Part shown: positions 22,644 to 31,600 of the stretch, piece by piece
Position numbering within the stretch: the first letter of the stretch is position 1
How the letters are laid out: each line of letters starts with the position of its first letter
Assembly: GCF_011326735.1 (NCBI RefSeq)
Contig: NZ_JAANCN010000013.1
Coordinates: 1 to 35,800, forward strand
Direction of reading: 5' to 3'
From: Phycicoccus endophyticus
GTDB lineage: Bacteria > Actinomycetota > Actinomycetes > Actinomycetales > Dermatophilaceae
Length of the DNA stretch: 35,800 bases
Program-made: the position numbers and the translations under genes
The notes under the pieces: model-generated
Told to the model about the DNA's origin: nothing
What the model saw: only the letters and a program-made list of their open reading frames with translations
Databases searched by the model: none

Positions 22644-23351
22644 CTAGGGAAGTCGAGGTTCAGTGCGCCATCGGTCTGGCCAGCCGGCATCGACCCACGC
22701 GGCGTGGGGCATGTGTCCGCGTTCGCCCAGGTACACGACTTCTTTCACCGCCTGCTCGCGTCGATCGGCGACCGCCTGCATGACATCGAGTGGACCGGTC
22801 CAGCCGTAGCCGTCCAGGAACGCCTCGATCCGCGCATGAGCGTCGAAGGTCTTCGAGAGGTGCCGGTGTCGCAGTTCGGCCTCGTCGACGTCGAAGGGTG
22901 CGAACCAGTAGAGCGCGTAGGCGACGTCGCTGACCTCGGGAGCCGGGCGGGCCATGTCCCAGTCGAACACCGCAATGGCGACTCCGTCCCGCCACGCCAT
23001 GTTGGTCGGCTTCGGATCACCGTGGCACACCGTCGACCCACCCTCCGAAGGGACGGCCCACCGGGCCCCCGGTGGTGGGACCCACGACCGAGTCCCCAGG
23101 TGAAGCGCTCGCAGCAGGGATCCCGCGGAGCGGACTGCCGAGATCAAGCTCTGGTGGGGCCACGCCTGTTCTCCCGCCTCCCCGGGCACCAGACGCAGGA
23201 CCTCCTGCGCCCCCTCGACGCCGAGGGGTTCAGGGACGGGCAGTCCAGCGGCATGGAGATGCGCAAGAAGGGAGTGGACAGTGTCTGTCCATGGCGCGAC
23301 CGGCCGACGCACCACACCCCCGTGGATGCTCACCCGTCGCTCCCCGGCCAT
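22644..23351 (-). CDS. Aminoglycoside-phosphotransferase-family kinase (235 aa)
   Basis: The catalytic loop HGDPKPTN is at residues 110-117 and the metal-binding DWD at 130-132, the APH/choline-kinase pattern. The N-lobe is short and begins GGVVRRPVAPWTDTVHSLLAHL, as in an actinobacterial APH subfamily lacking a long glycine loop. The family phosphorylates antibiotics or small metabolites; no substrate can be inferred and resistance should not be assumed. TAGCGT is six bases ahead of the ATG at 23351, indicating a leaderless transcript. It is separated from the GyrB-like gene by more than 120 bases with no recognisable content. Confidence 0.82.
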   Translation of the reverse strand: MAGERRVSIHGGVVRRPVAPWTDTVHSLLAHLHAAGLPVPEPLGVEGAQEVLRLVPGEAGEQAWPHQSLISAVRSAGSLLRALHLGTRSWVPPPGARWAVPSEGGSTVCHGDPKPTNMAWRDGVAIAVFDWDMARPAPEVSDVAYALYWFAPFDVDEAELRHRHLSKTFDAHARIEAFLDGYGWTGPLDVMQAVADRREQAVKEVVYLGERGHMPHAAWVDAGWPDRWRTEPRLP

Positions 23352-23357
23352 CCCCCG

Positions 23358-23363
23358 ACGCTA
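23358..23363 (-). promoter_or_regulatory. Leaderless-type -10 element (TAGCGT)
   Basis: On the minus strand TAGCGT ends 6 bases before the ATG at 23351 of the APH-like gene. Confidence 0.5.
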
Positions 23364-23466
23364 GCCCGAGCATCGCTGCGCAGCCGCGACCTATTCAAGC
23401 GCGGGAGTCCACCACCCCCGATGCCACGTCATCACGCGGCCGATAGCCGCCTGTTGCTGCGCGCTC

Positions 23467-23472
23467 TACGAT
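23467..23472 (+). promoter_or_regulatory. Leaderless-type -10 element (TACGAT)
   Basis: TACGAT ends 6 bases before the GTG at 23479; there is no ribosome binding site. Confidence 0.5.
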
Positions 23473-23478
23473 GCGGGC

Positions 23479-23751
23479 GTGAGCGAGGACCAAGCCGTCG
23501 GGAGGACCAGCAGCGGCACGGTCGTCGTCTTGGCCGTCGCCGCAGTTCTTACCGTCATGGGAATCGGCAGTCTCCTGGCTCAGTGGGATCGATTGACACG
23601 GGACTCTCTCTTCGGGCTGGCGGCTCTCTCAGGGGCGCTGTTGCCGCTCGTGGCGCTCTTGTGGGGCGTGAGGAAGGCACGGCGGGAACGCTTGGGACCC
23701 GACAACCGCCGCGGACCCGCCACGTCACCAACCCACCAGCGACGAGGATGA
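23479..23751 (+). CDS. Small two-helix membrane protein (90 aa)
   Basis: A short polar N-terminus is followed by two hydrophobic segments, about residues 13-34 and 43-62, then a basic tail rich in Arg (VRKARRERLG). The GTG start fits the TACGAT -10 six bases upstream. I recognise no family. The last two thirds overlap a possible gene on the other strand, and only one of the two may be translated over the overlap. It lies in the lower-GC accessory region. Confidence 0.55.
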   Translation: MSEDQAVGRTSSGTVVVLAVAAVLTVMGIGSLLAQWDRLTRDSLFGLAALSGALLPLVALLWGVRKARRERLGPDNRRGPATSPTHQRRG

Positions 23752-23926
23752 CCACGGCCGCTCCCCACGCCGGCGCCTGACTGCACGTCACCTCGTACCC
23801 GCCCGCAGCCCAGCAGACTGGCGGCTGGGTGTCGACCCCCGACGTAGGCAAGAGAAGCAGCACCGCGACGGTGGCCAGCGCGACGGTGCTCACCACCGGG
23901 ATCACGGACGACCTGACCGCAGGCAC
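23555..23926 (-). CDS. Possible small two-helix membrane protein (123 aa)
   Basis: The first 75 residues look like a real protein: hydrophobic helix SVIPVVSTVALATVAVLLLL, a short loop with two cysteines (PVCWAAGGYEVTCSQ) and a second helix AWGAAVVILVAGGLVTW ending in basic residues. The remaining 50 residues are Pro/Arg-rich and run antisense to the neighbouring small gene for about 200 bases, so the true 3' end may have been lost by a mutation that removed the stop. The GTG at 23926 has no clear signal. No family is recognised. Alternatively the whole frame is fortuitous. Confidence 0.4.
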   Translation of the reverse strand: MPAVRSSVIPVVSTVALATVAVLLLLPTSGVDTQPPVCWAAGGYEVTCSQAPAWGAAVVILVAGGLVTWRVRGGCRVPSVPAVPSSRPTRAPRAATAPLREPPARRESPVSIDPTEPGDCRFP

Positions 23927-24102
23927 ATTCTGAGTGTGGCAGCAACGGCGCTCGACCGTTGTCGGACTCGCGACGGACGATTCGCGGCGGTTGGACGCAG
24001 GTCGCATTCGTACGCAAATGGCGATGAGCGGACGCATCACCGGTCCGTGCGCCGCCTGAAAACGAGGTGCTGGCGCTGTCGGTTGCGTGGCAGGGTCCGG
24101 AC

Positions 24103-24861
24103 ATGGAACCTGCGGACTTCTACTCGGGAATCGTCGTTGATGCCTACGCCAAGTTGAAGTCATCGAGTTTCGAGGCCGGGCCGTACATCGACTTCGTGAG
24201 AGCGACGGGTGAACCAGCACTGGAGATCGGGTGCGGCGACGGTGAACCAATGCTCGACCTCTGCGTCGCCGGGCTCGTCGTGGACGGGGTCGACTCCTCA
24301 GCCGACATGGTCGATCGCTGTCGACAGAACGCTGCAAAGCGGGGCATCTCCACCCACGTCTACCAGCAGCGAGTCGAAGCGCTGAACCTCGCACGTCGCT
24401 ACACGTCCATCTACTTTGCCGGGCCGACGTTCAACTTGCTTGCGGATGACGGAACAGCGACCCGCGCACTTGAAGCCATTTCCAGGCACCTGACGGGCCA
24501 CGGCGCTGCCCTCATACCGCTGTGGATTCCTGACCCCACACCCCAAGCAGACATGGGGGTCAGCCGGACGGCTGCGGATGGTCCTGGCGTCGAACTCAGT
24601 TACACCCCGCTCAGTGAGACCTACGACAAGGACACCCGCACCAGAGTCACAACGTCGCGGTACCAGCGGACCACGTCCAGCGGTACGGAATCAGTGGACC
24701 GCGAGTGGGTCATTCACTGGCACACGCCTCACGCGTTTGTTGCCATGTGCCAGGAAGCCGGGCTTGAGGTCCTGGCGCTTGTGGACAACGAGACGAACAC
24801 TCGCGCATCCGAGATCTCCACCGAGTTCACCGCGACGGTGCGCAGGGCGTCGACCGTCTGA
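24103..24861 (+). CDS. Class I SAM-dependent methyltransferase (252 aa)
   Basis: SAM-binding motif I ALEIGCGDGEPML is at residues 39-51, followed by the acidic end of strand two, VDGVDSSADMVDRCR, and the motif II/III region IYFAGPTFNLLADDGTATRALEAISRHLTGHGAAL. The C-terminal beta-strand region DREWVIHWHTPHAFVAMCQEAGLEVLAL is the usual methyltransferase cap. The target (small molecule, protein or nucleic acid) cannot be told. The ATG at 24103 lacks a good ribosome binding site, so an upstream GTG is possible. Base composition is lower in GC than the flanking core, in keeping with recent acquisition. The 176 bases before it contain nothing recognisable. Confidence 0.8.
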   Translation: MEPADFYSGIVVDAYAKLKSSSFEAGPYIDFVRATGEPALEIGCGDGEPMLDLCVAGLVVDGVDSSADMVDRCRQNAAKRGISTHVYQQRVEALNLARRYTSIYFAGPTFNLLADDGTATRALEAISRHLTGHGAALIPLWIPDPTPQADMGVSRTAADGPGVELSYTPLSETYDKDTRTRVTTSRYQRTTSSGTESVDREWVIHWHTPHAFVAMCQEAGLEVLALVDNETNTRASEISTEFTATVRRASTV

Positions 24862-24972
24862 GGGAATGCCACGCGTATGGGCGCTGGCGTGCTCGTCCAC
24901 CAACATCCGGATCACCGCGATCCGGTAGGTCGACCCGCGGCGAAGAGGGGCATGTGCCCGCGCCGGCTCTCC

Positions 24973-25377
24973 TCAAAGACTGAGGCGTTCGACGGGTTGG
25001 CCGGTGATGCTGGCGATGAGGTCGAAGTCCTTGTCGAGGTGGAGCACGGTTAGCCCCGCAAGCTCTGCGGCGGCGGCGATGACGAGGTCAGGGATCGACG
25101 GGGCGCGATGCTGCCCCTGTGCCGCCAGCAGCAGCTGTACGTCGAGCGCGCGATCCTCGATGGCCGGGGTGAGGTACTCCACCGGCATGGCGGACAACGG
25201 CGGCCGAGCGAACAGGGCGCGGGCGTCGTGACCGCTGCGAGCGGAGTAACCGACCTCCAAGCGGGTCACGGTCGCGATGCGCACCAAGCCTCGCTCGATC
25301 CGCTCGGCCCAGTCCTCCGCATCCGGGCTGTCACCCAGCCGGACCAAGGCTGACTTGTCGACCAGCCACTCGGTCAC
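24973..25377 (-). CDS. vapC: VapC-type PIN-domain toxin (134 aa)
   Basis: The four acidic PIN positions are present: Asp7 (WLVDKSAL), Glu41 (TRLEVGYSA), Asp97 ([11 protein letters not shown]) and Asp115/Asp117 (HLDKDFDLI). VapC toxins are Mg-dependent RNases that cut tRNA or rRNA. I chose the GTG at 25377, whose GTGA overlaps the stop of the antitoxin gene; a GTG two codons earlier (25383) is possible. Length is normal and no damage is seen. The 111 bases between this gene and the methyltransferase show no intact feature. Confidence 0.9.
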   Translation of the reverse strand: MTEWLVDKSALVRLGDSPDAEDWAERIERGLVRIATVTRLEVGYSARSGHDARALFARPPLSAMPVEYLTPAIEDRALDVQLLLAAQGQHRAPSIPDLVIAAAAELAGLTVLHLDKDFDLIASITGQPVERLSL

Positions 25378-25595
25378 TGCCACGCTGCGCCCATCACCTG
25401 CGGATCATCCAGGTCGCCGGCGAGGTCGGCGAACGCGCGCAGGTCGGACCCGGAGACCGTGCTCTCCGAGGTCGCCGCATCCGCGGCCAGACGTCGGCGG
25501 ATGTACTCCACCCGCGATAGGCCCAACCGTGAGGCGTGCGCGTCAACTCCAGCCAGAACCGCGTCGGGGACATCGCGGATCAGGACATCAGCCAC
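25374..25595 (-). CDS. vapB: VapB-type antitoxin (73 aa)
   Basis: The sequence [35 protein letters not shown] is a ribbon-helix-helix/FitA-like DNA-binding domain of VapB antitoxins; the C-terminal 25 residues, ending [12 protein letters not shown], are the toxin-binding part. I chose the GTG at 25595 because GGAGG lies eight bases upstream; a GTG three codons earlier (25604) would overlap the ribosome binding site. Coupled to vapC by a four-base overlap. GATATC repeats upstream are the likely autoregulatory site. Confidence 0.85.
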   Translation of the reverse strand: MADVLIRDVPDAVLAGVDAHASRLGLSRVEYIRRRLAADAATSESTVSGSDLRAFADLAGDLDDPQVMGAAWQ

Positions 25596-25608
25596 GCGAA
25601 CCACCTCC

Positions 25609-25624
25609 GATATCTGATGATATC
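25609..25624. promoter_or_regulatory. GATATC repeat pair, candidate VapBC operator
   Basis: Two GATATC palindromes are separated by TGAT, 14 bases upstream of the antitoxin start and immediately ahead of its ribosome binding site. This AT-rich island in GC-rich DNA is where the promoter and VapB binding site would be expected. Downstream to 25772 nothing else is recognised. Confidence 0.5.
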
Positions 25625-25772
25625 AAAGAGGTCCCCTGCCCCGTGCTCGCCGCCCCGGCCCCATCACCGAACGCCCAGCAGGCGGCGGTGTGTATGTCGC
25701 AGGTGAAGAACGACGGTCTCCTCGGGGTGAGGCCTCTGTCGTCGCAGACCGCTCGACGCCGACGGCGGTGCT

Positions 25773-26990
25773 CTAGGAGTGGTCGCGCAGGTAGCGGCCG
25801 AAGTGGGGCACGGTGAAGGCCACGAGCCCGCGTTCCCCGGAGTAGACGAGGCCCTTCTTCAGCAGGGCGTCCCGGGCGGGCGAGAGCGACTGCGGCTTGC
25901 GCCCCAGCCGGGCCGCGACCTCCGCGGTCGGGACCGCCTCGGTCTCCTCCCCCTCGGCGGCCGCAGCCGCCACGTCGGCCATGGCGCGCAGGTACTCCCG
26001 CTCCCCCGGCGTGGCGCGCTCGAAGCGCGACCCGAAGAAGCCCACGGCCAGCTCGGCCTCGGCCTCGGGGGCCGCGACCTCGACGTCCCCGGCGGTGATC
26101 GGCGAGCCCGGCGCCCGGTCCCAGACCGCCTTGCCGTAGGCCTGGACGAAGTACGGGTAGCCGCCGGTCGCGGCGTACATCGCCGCGAGTGCATCCGCCT
26201 CGTACTGGGCGCCCTCCTCGGCGGCGGGCCGCACGAGCGCCGCATCCGCCGCCGCCCGGTCGAGCCGGTCGATCCGCGAGTAGCGGAATAGCCTCTCCGA
26301 GTATGACTTCGAGGCCGACAGCACCGCCGGCAGATGGGGCAGCCCGGCGCCCACGACGATCAGCGGCAGCCCGGACTGGCTGATCTCGTGCGCCGAGGCG
26401 CACAGCGCGGAGACGTCATCGGGCCCGAGGTCCTGCATCTCGTCGATGAAGACGGCCACCCCACGCCCGGTGTCCGAGGCCATCCCGCCGAGGTCGGAGA
26501 GCAGCTCGACGAGGTCGATCTCGACGTCCCCGGAGTCGGCACGCCCGGCGACCGCGGGAACCGTGATCCCCGGGTTCCACCGGTCACGCAGCCGGGGCGC
26601 GGACCGTCCACGACCCCCGGCGTCGACGGGCGGGGTCTGGGCGAACGAGCGGATCACCCCGAGGGCGTGCTCCCCCGCGCCCCCGGCGGGGCCGAGCTCG
26701 CGCACCGCCTGGTGCAGTGCCGAGGCGAGCGGCCGGCGCAGGGACTGCTCGGGCCGCGCCTCGAGCTTGCCCGTCCCCCACCCGGCACGGACGGCCGCCG
26801 AGCGCAGCGCGTTGAGCAGGACGGTCTTGCCGACCCCGCGCAGCCCGGTGAGCACGACGGAGCGCTCGGGGCGGCCCCGGGCGACCCGCTCGAGGACGAC
26901 GTCGAAGGCGTCGAGCTGCTCGTCCCGCCCGGCGAGCTCGGGCGGCCGCTGGCCGGCGCCGGGGGCGTAGGGGTTCCTGACCGGGTCCAC
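25773..26990 (-). CDS. AAA/ORC-like ATPase with C-terminal winged helix (405 aa)
   Basis: Walker A GLRGVGKT is at residues 49-56 and Walker B FIDEMQDL at 181-188, with a sensor-1-like VVGAGLP near 215. The N-terminus RNPYAPGAGQRPPELAGRDEQL precedes the P-loop as in many actinobacterial proteins annotated simply as ATP-binding proteins. The C-terminal 80 residues (AEVAARLGRKPQSLSPARDALLKKGLVYSGERG) look like a winged helix, so an ORC/Cdc6- or MoxR-unrelated DNA-binding ATPase is plausible. GTG 26990 has TACAGT six bases ahead. The function is unknown. High GC returns here, marking the right edge of the accessory region. Confidence 0.85.
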   Translation of the reverse strand: MDPVRNPYAPGAGQRPPELAGRDEQLDAFDVVLERVARGRPERSVVLTGLRGVGKTVLLNALRSAAVRAGWGTGKLEARPEQSLRRPLASALHQAVRELGPAGGAGEHALGVIRSFAQTPPVDAGGRGRSAPRLRDRWNPGITVPAVAGRADSGDVEIDLVELLSDLGGMASDTGRGVAVFIDEMQDLGPDDVSALCASAHEISQSGLPLIVVGAGLPHLPAVLSASKSYSERLFRYSRIDRLDRAAADAALVRPAAEEGAQYEADALAAMYAATGGYPYFVQAYGKAVWDRAPGSPITAGDVEVAAPEAEAELAVGFFGSRFERATPGEREYLRAMADVAAAAAEGEETEAVPTAEVAARLGRKPQSLSPARDALLKKGLVYSGERGLVAFTVPHFGRYLRDHS

Positions 26991-26996
26991 GATCGC

Positions 26997-27002
26997 ACTG
27001 TA
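26997..27002 (-). promoter_or_regulatory. Leaderless-type -10 element (TACAGT)
   Basis: On the minus strand TACAGT is 6 bases before the GTG at 26990 of the ATPase gene. Confidence 0.5.
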
Positions 27003-27084
27003 TGGGGCTCTCTAGCGTCCATCCGATACATCCGCAGACACCGCCATCGCGTGTCGGGCGGGTTTGAGTGCGCCCCGCCGGGCC

Positions 27085-27531
27085 TCAGCCCTCGGGCTCG
27101 AGCCGGAAGACCGGATGGCGCGGCGCCTCGGCGGCGACCTCCTCGAGGGTGGAGTCGGCGGAGACCTCGAAGAACGGGCGCACGATGGCGACCTCGGCGA
27201 GGTACTGCCGCAGGACCGGCGCTGCCTCCTGCGGCCCGAGCTCGACCGCGGTACAGGTCTCGGCCCGGCGCCCCCGCCGCAGGGTGACCCGGCCCCCGGC
27301 CCGGGCGTTGTGCACCCAGCTCACCGCGCCGTACGGCGCCACGAGGAAGCGCCCGTCGGCGGCCTCCACGAGGGTGACCGGCGTGGTCCGCTCGAGCCCG
27401 CTGCGGCGCCCGCGCGTGGTCAGCAGGTAGTCGTGCCGGGGGCCCAGCCCGGCCTTGACCAGGCCGGCCATGAACCGGTTGGCGAACCGCCGGGCCGGGC
27501 CGAGACGGTAGTGCGGGGTCGTGGTGCCCAC
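27085..27531 (-). CDS. DUF385/Ddn-like deazaflavin (F420)-dependent nitroreductase-family protein (148 aa)
   Basis: The short split-barrel protein shows RFANRFMAGLVKAGLGP, the TTRGRRSGLERTTPV segment and LVAPYGAVSWVHNARAG, characteristic of the deazaflavin-dependent nitroreductase family (TIGR00026/DUF385) that includes mycobacterial Ddn. Members use reduced F420 to reduce quinones or other acceptors. Length is typical. GTG 27531 has TAGGAT six bases ahead and no ribosome binding site, so the message is probably leaderless. With the LLM enzyme at 3119 this supports F420 in the host. Confidence 0.9.
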   Translation of the reverse strand: MGTTTPHYRLGPARRFANRFMAGLVKAGLGPRHDYLLTTRGRRSGLERTTPVTLVEAADGRFLVAPYGAVSWVHNARAGGRVTLRRGRRAETCTAVELGPQEAAPVLRQYLAEVAIVRPFFEVSADSTLEEVAAEAPRHPVFRLEPEG

Positions 27532-27537
27532 GCGGCG

Positions 27538-27543
27538 ATCCTA
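27538..27543 (-). promoter_or_regulatory. Leaderless-type -10 element (TAGGAT)
   Basis: On the minus strand TAGGAT is 6 bases before the GTG at 27531 of the DUF385 gene. Confidence 0.5.
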
Positions 27544-27585
27544 GCCGGGGCCGGCACCGTCGGGCAGGCCCGGTAGCCGCGGACG

Positions 27586-28446
27586 CTACTTGAGGAACTT
27601 GCTCGTGCGCCGGTCGGCGAGCGGCTTGCCACCGGTCTGGCAGGTCGCGCAGTACTGGAGGGAGGAGTCGGCGAAGGAGACCTCCCGCACGACGTCCCCG
27701 CACTCGGGGCACGGCTCACCCGTGCGACCGTGCACGCGCATCCCCGCCCGCTTGGCGTCCTTGAGCTCCTTGGCCGGCTTGCCCGAGGCCGCGGCGACGG
27801 CCCGCGCGAGGGTCTCGCGCAGCGCGGCGTAGAGCCGGGTGACCTGGGCGTCGTCCAGCGACGCGGCGATCGCGAAGGGCGAGAGCTTGGCGACGTGGAG
27901 GATCTCGTCGGAGTAGGCGTTGCCGACCCCGGCGATGACCGACTGGTCGCGCAGCAGCCCCTTGACCTGCATCCGGTGCGCCCCGACGATGCCGGCGAAC
28001 ACCTCCTCGGTGAAGCCGTCGGCGAGCGGGTCGGGGCCGAGCGAGGCGACCCCCGGGACGTCCTCGGGGCGGTGGACGACGTACGCGGCCAGCCGCTTCT
28101 GCGTCCCCGCCTCGGTGAGGTCGAAGCCCGACGCGTCGTCGAAGCGCACCCGCAGCGCGATCGGTGACTTCCCCGGCCGCAGCACCGTGCTCGGCATCGC
28201 GTCGGACCAGCGCAGCCACCCCGCGCGGGCGAGGTGGACGACGAGATGGGTCCCGCCGCAGTCGAGGTCGAGGAACTTGCCATGGCGTGCGACCCCGTCG
28301 ACGGGGGCGCCGACGAGCGCCTCCGGTGGCGGGGTGAAGGTCTTGAGCACGTGGAAGGACCCGAGCTCGACCCCGGTGACGACGAGCCCATCCGTGCGCT
28401 GCCGGAGGAAGTCCGCCAGCGCCTGCACCTCGGGCAGCTCGGGCAT
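27586..28446 (-). CDS. Fpg/Nei-family DNA glycosylase (286 aa)
   Basis: The N-terminus MPELPEV provides the catalytic Pro2 and Glu3 of bifunctional base-excision glycosylases. A helix-two-turn-helix region includes QSVIAGVGNAYSDEILH near residues 167-183. The C-terminal zinc finger has Cys246, Cys249, Cys266 and Cys269 (C-x2-C-x16-C-x2-C). About 17 residues follow the last Cys, including GGKPLADRRTSKFLK, a longer tail than in typical Fpg. It should remove oxidised bases and nick the DNA. Whether it is closer to MutM or Nei is not settled by sight. ATG 28446 has TAGCGT six bases ahead. Divergent from the GH94-like gene across about 190 bases. Confidence 0.92.
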   Translation of the reverse strand: MPELPEVQALADFLRQRTDGLVVTGVELGSFHVLKTFTPPPEALVGAPVDGVARHGKFLDLDCGGTHLVVHLARAGWLRWSDAMPSTVLRPGKSPIALRVRFDDASGFDLTEAGTQKRLAAYVVHRPEDVPGVASLGPDPLADGFTEEVFAGIVGAHRMQVKGLLRDQSVIAGVGNAYSDEILHVAKLSPFAIAASLDDAQVTRLYAALRETLARAVAAASGKPAKELKDAKRAGMRVHGRTGEPCPECGDVVREVSFADSSLQYCATCQTGGKPLADRRTSKFLK

Positions 28447-28452
28447 ACCCCG

Positions 28453-28458
28453 ACGCTA
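28453..28458 (-). promoter_or_regulatory. Leaderless-type -10 element (TAGCGT)
   Basis: On the minus strand TAGCGT is 6 bases before the ATG at 28446 of the glycosylase gene. The rest of the divergent region to 28638 shows no clear operator. Confidence 0.5.
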
Positions 28459-28638
28459 CCCGGGTCGGGCCCCGCAGGGGAGGCGCGCGCCACCGGGGCC
28501 GGCAGGCCGCTGCGCGGGAAGCGTTCGCCGTCACCGGCTTCCGCGAGCGTCGCCCTCTGCGAACCCCGCCTCTTCTTTCATCCGCTTACATGTCCCCCTC
28601 GGCTGTGCGCCGCCCGTGGCAGATGGTAGGCAAGTGGG

Positions 28639-31600
28639 GTGCGTGACCAGCCGGCCCCCAGCTCTCCTGACCTTCCCGACCTTCCCGTCCTGACCGGACC
28701 GCACGGGCTGACCGCGCAGCTGACCTCCGGCGGTGCGCTGTCCCGCTTCGAGGCCTTCGGGCGCAGCCTGCTGCTCTACCCCGCGAGCGAGCTCGAGGCC
28801 GGGCCGGCCAACCTCCACCTGCGGGTGCTCGACGGGGACCGGGCCGACCGCCTCCCCCTGCTCGGCCCCGGCTCCGGGGCCTCCGTGGAGCACGGCGAGG
28901 ACGAGCTGCGGTGGCGCGGCTCCTGGCGCGGTCTGCACTGGAGCGTCCGCCTCGTCCTCGGGGTCGGCGGCGAGCCCGACGCGGTCGAGCACGCCTCGTG
29001 GCGGTGGGAGGTCCTCGTCGAGAACGCCGGCACCACCCCGGTCGAGGTCGACGTCGTCCTCACCCACGACCCGGCGCTCGCCGAGCCCGCCGCAGTACGC
29101 ATGAACGAGTACTACGTCGCCCAGTACCTCGACCTCAGCCCGGTCCGCACCGAGCGTGGGACGGCAATCGCCGTGCGGCAGAACATGCCCGGGCCCACCG
29201 CGCCCTGGCTGCTGCTCGGGTCACTGCGTGAGGGTGCAGGCTGGGCCACCGACGCCCTCCAGGTGACCGAGCGCACCGCCTCCGGCACGACGTGGGCCGG
29301 GCTGGACACCCGCGCTCTCCCCTCGCGGCGCCACCAGCACGAGCACTCGCTCGTCGTCCTCGCCGACTCCCCCGTCACTCTCGCCGCCGGAGGGACCCAT
29401 CGCACGGGGTTCGCCGGTGTCGTGCTCGCCGACCACCCGGCCGCCACCGGGCCGCAGGACGCCTCCTGGCTCTCGGTCGCCGTCGCCGAGACCGACCGGG
29501 GCCGGGGCGCCGCGGCCGGTGAGGGCCGGCCGGTCTCGGGCACCGTCTTCGGCGCGCCGACCCTCGCCAGCCGACCGCTGACCGACGCGGAGACCGACCG
29601 GCTCGGGCTGGCCCCCGAGGGCGCCCTCGAGCGTGGCCCGGACGGCCGACCCTGGGCGTGGCCCAGCGACGGCGGGCAGGTTGTCCTCGGCAGCAAGGAC
29701 CTCGCGGTGCTCCGCCCACACGGACAGATCCTGCGCACCGGCGACCGGCTGGTGCCCGACCCGGCCGCGCTGACGACGACGGTGTGGATGGACGGCACGC
29801 TCCTGTCCCAGGTCACCTGCGGGCACGTGGGGCGCGACCCCCTGCTCACCGGGCGCCGCTCCTACCTCGGCCTCCTCCAGGCCCACGGCGCCCGCCTCCT
29901 GCTGCGGACCGGCCAGACCTGGACCCTGCTCGGCGCTCCCTCGGCCTGGCACCTCGGGCTCGATGCGTGCACGTGGTGGTACGCCCACGAGGACCTCGTC
30001 CTCGAGGTGCGCACGCAGGCGCCCGAGCACGAGCACGAGCTGCGCCTGACGCTCACGGTGCGCTCGGGCGGCCCGGTCGAGGTCCTCCTCGCCCTCGCCA
30101 CGGACGGTGGGCAGGCGCCCGTCCACTCCGGTGACGGGCTCGACCTCGACGGGTGGCGGCTGGCCTGGTCGGGGGCCGCCGTGACGGTCGGTGGCGACGA
30201 GCCGCTGCACAGCGACGGCCGCGCGCGCGACGCCTCGTGGCTGACGCTGGCCGTCGCACCGACCGAACACTGGCAGCTGCGCCTCGCCCACCCGGTCGCC
30301 GCCGCCGGCGGCTCCTCGGGTAAGGGAGCTCCCTTCTGGGACAGCGTGGCCCGTACCCTGAGCATCGCTCCCGCCGAGACGAACGAGGACGCGGCGCTCG
30401 TCGCCCCCATCGGCGCGGCCGTGCCGTGGTTCGCGCACGACGCGGTCGTGCACTACCTGGCTCCGCGCGGTCTCGAGCAGTACAGCGGCGGCGCCTGGGG
30501 CACCCGCGACGTCTGCCAGGGCCCGGTCGGCCTGCTCACTGCCCTGGACCGGCCCGACATCGTGGGCGAGGTGCTGGAGCGGGTCTTCGCCGGGCAGAAC
30601 GCCCGCGGGGACTGGCCGCAGGCCTTCGAGTTCCTGCCCCCCGGCTCCGCCGCCGGCCAGCAGGACGCCCACGGCGACGTCGTCTTCTGGCCCCTCCTCG
30701 CGACCGGTGAGCATCTTCTCGCGAGCGGGGACCCCGACCTGCTCGAACGGCAGCTGCCGTTCGTCGGGGACGACGGGCCCACCGAGGCCGCCCCGGTGCT
30801 CGAGCACCTCGGGCGTGCGCTCGAGCACGTCGAGGCGAGCACCGTCGCGGGCAGCCCGCTGCCCGCCTACGGGCACGGCGACTGGAACGACTCCCTGCAG
30901 CCGGCCGACCCCCGGCTGGCGAGCCACCTGGTGTCGGTGTGGACGGCGGTCCTGCAGACCCAGGCGCTGCGCGCCCTCGCGGCCGGGCTCGAGGCGGTCG
31001 ACGCCGCCCCCGACCTGGCCCGCCGGGCCGCTGCCCTGGCCGACGCCACCCACGAGGAGATCCGGCGCGAGCTGCTCCTCGACGGCGTGCTGCCCGGGTA
31101 CCTGCTCCACCACGACGACGGCACGACCGAGCCGCTCGTGCACCCGCGCGACACCCGCACGGGGCTGACCTACGGCGTGCTCCCGTGGATCCACGCGGTC
31201 ACAGGGGACCTCCTCGACCCGAAGGACGCCGAGCACCACCTGCGCCTCGTCGAGGCCCACCTGCTCGGACCGGACGGCGCCCGGCTGTTCGACCGTCCGG
31301 TCGGCTACGGCGGGGGGCCCATGGGGACCTTCCAGCGGGCCGAGGCGAGCACCTTCTGGGGTCGGGAGATCGGTCTGATGTACGTCCACGCGCACCTGCG
31401 CTACGCCGAGGCGCTGGCCCGCACCGGCGACGGCCCCGGCCTGCTGCGCGCCCTCGCGCTGGCGACGCCGGCGGGGGCCGCTGCGCTCGTCCCCGGCGCC
31501 CGCCCGCGCCAGACCAGCTGCTACTACTCCTCGTCCGACGCGGTGTTCGCCGACCGGTACGAGGCGGCCGACCGGTACGCGGACCTCATGGCCGGCGCCG

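Noticed and set aside
24862-24972. Possible transposase remnant (minus-strand IRMLVDEH-like fragment)
   Set aside because: The similarity to an IS3-type transposase start is only about eight residues and no inverted repeats or further motifs were found.
19477-25772. Island considered as a known anti-phage defence system
   Set aside because: Apart from toxin-antitoxin pairs no recognised defence genes such as restriction enzymes, reverse transcriptases, Zorya, Gabija or CBASS components were seen; the grouping may be accidental.
27003-27084. GGCGGG/CCCGCC arms after the ATPase promoter region considered as a terminator of the upstream strand
   Set aside because: Loop of about eleven bases, short stem and location ahead of the DUF385 stop make it unconvincing.
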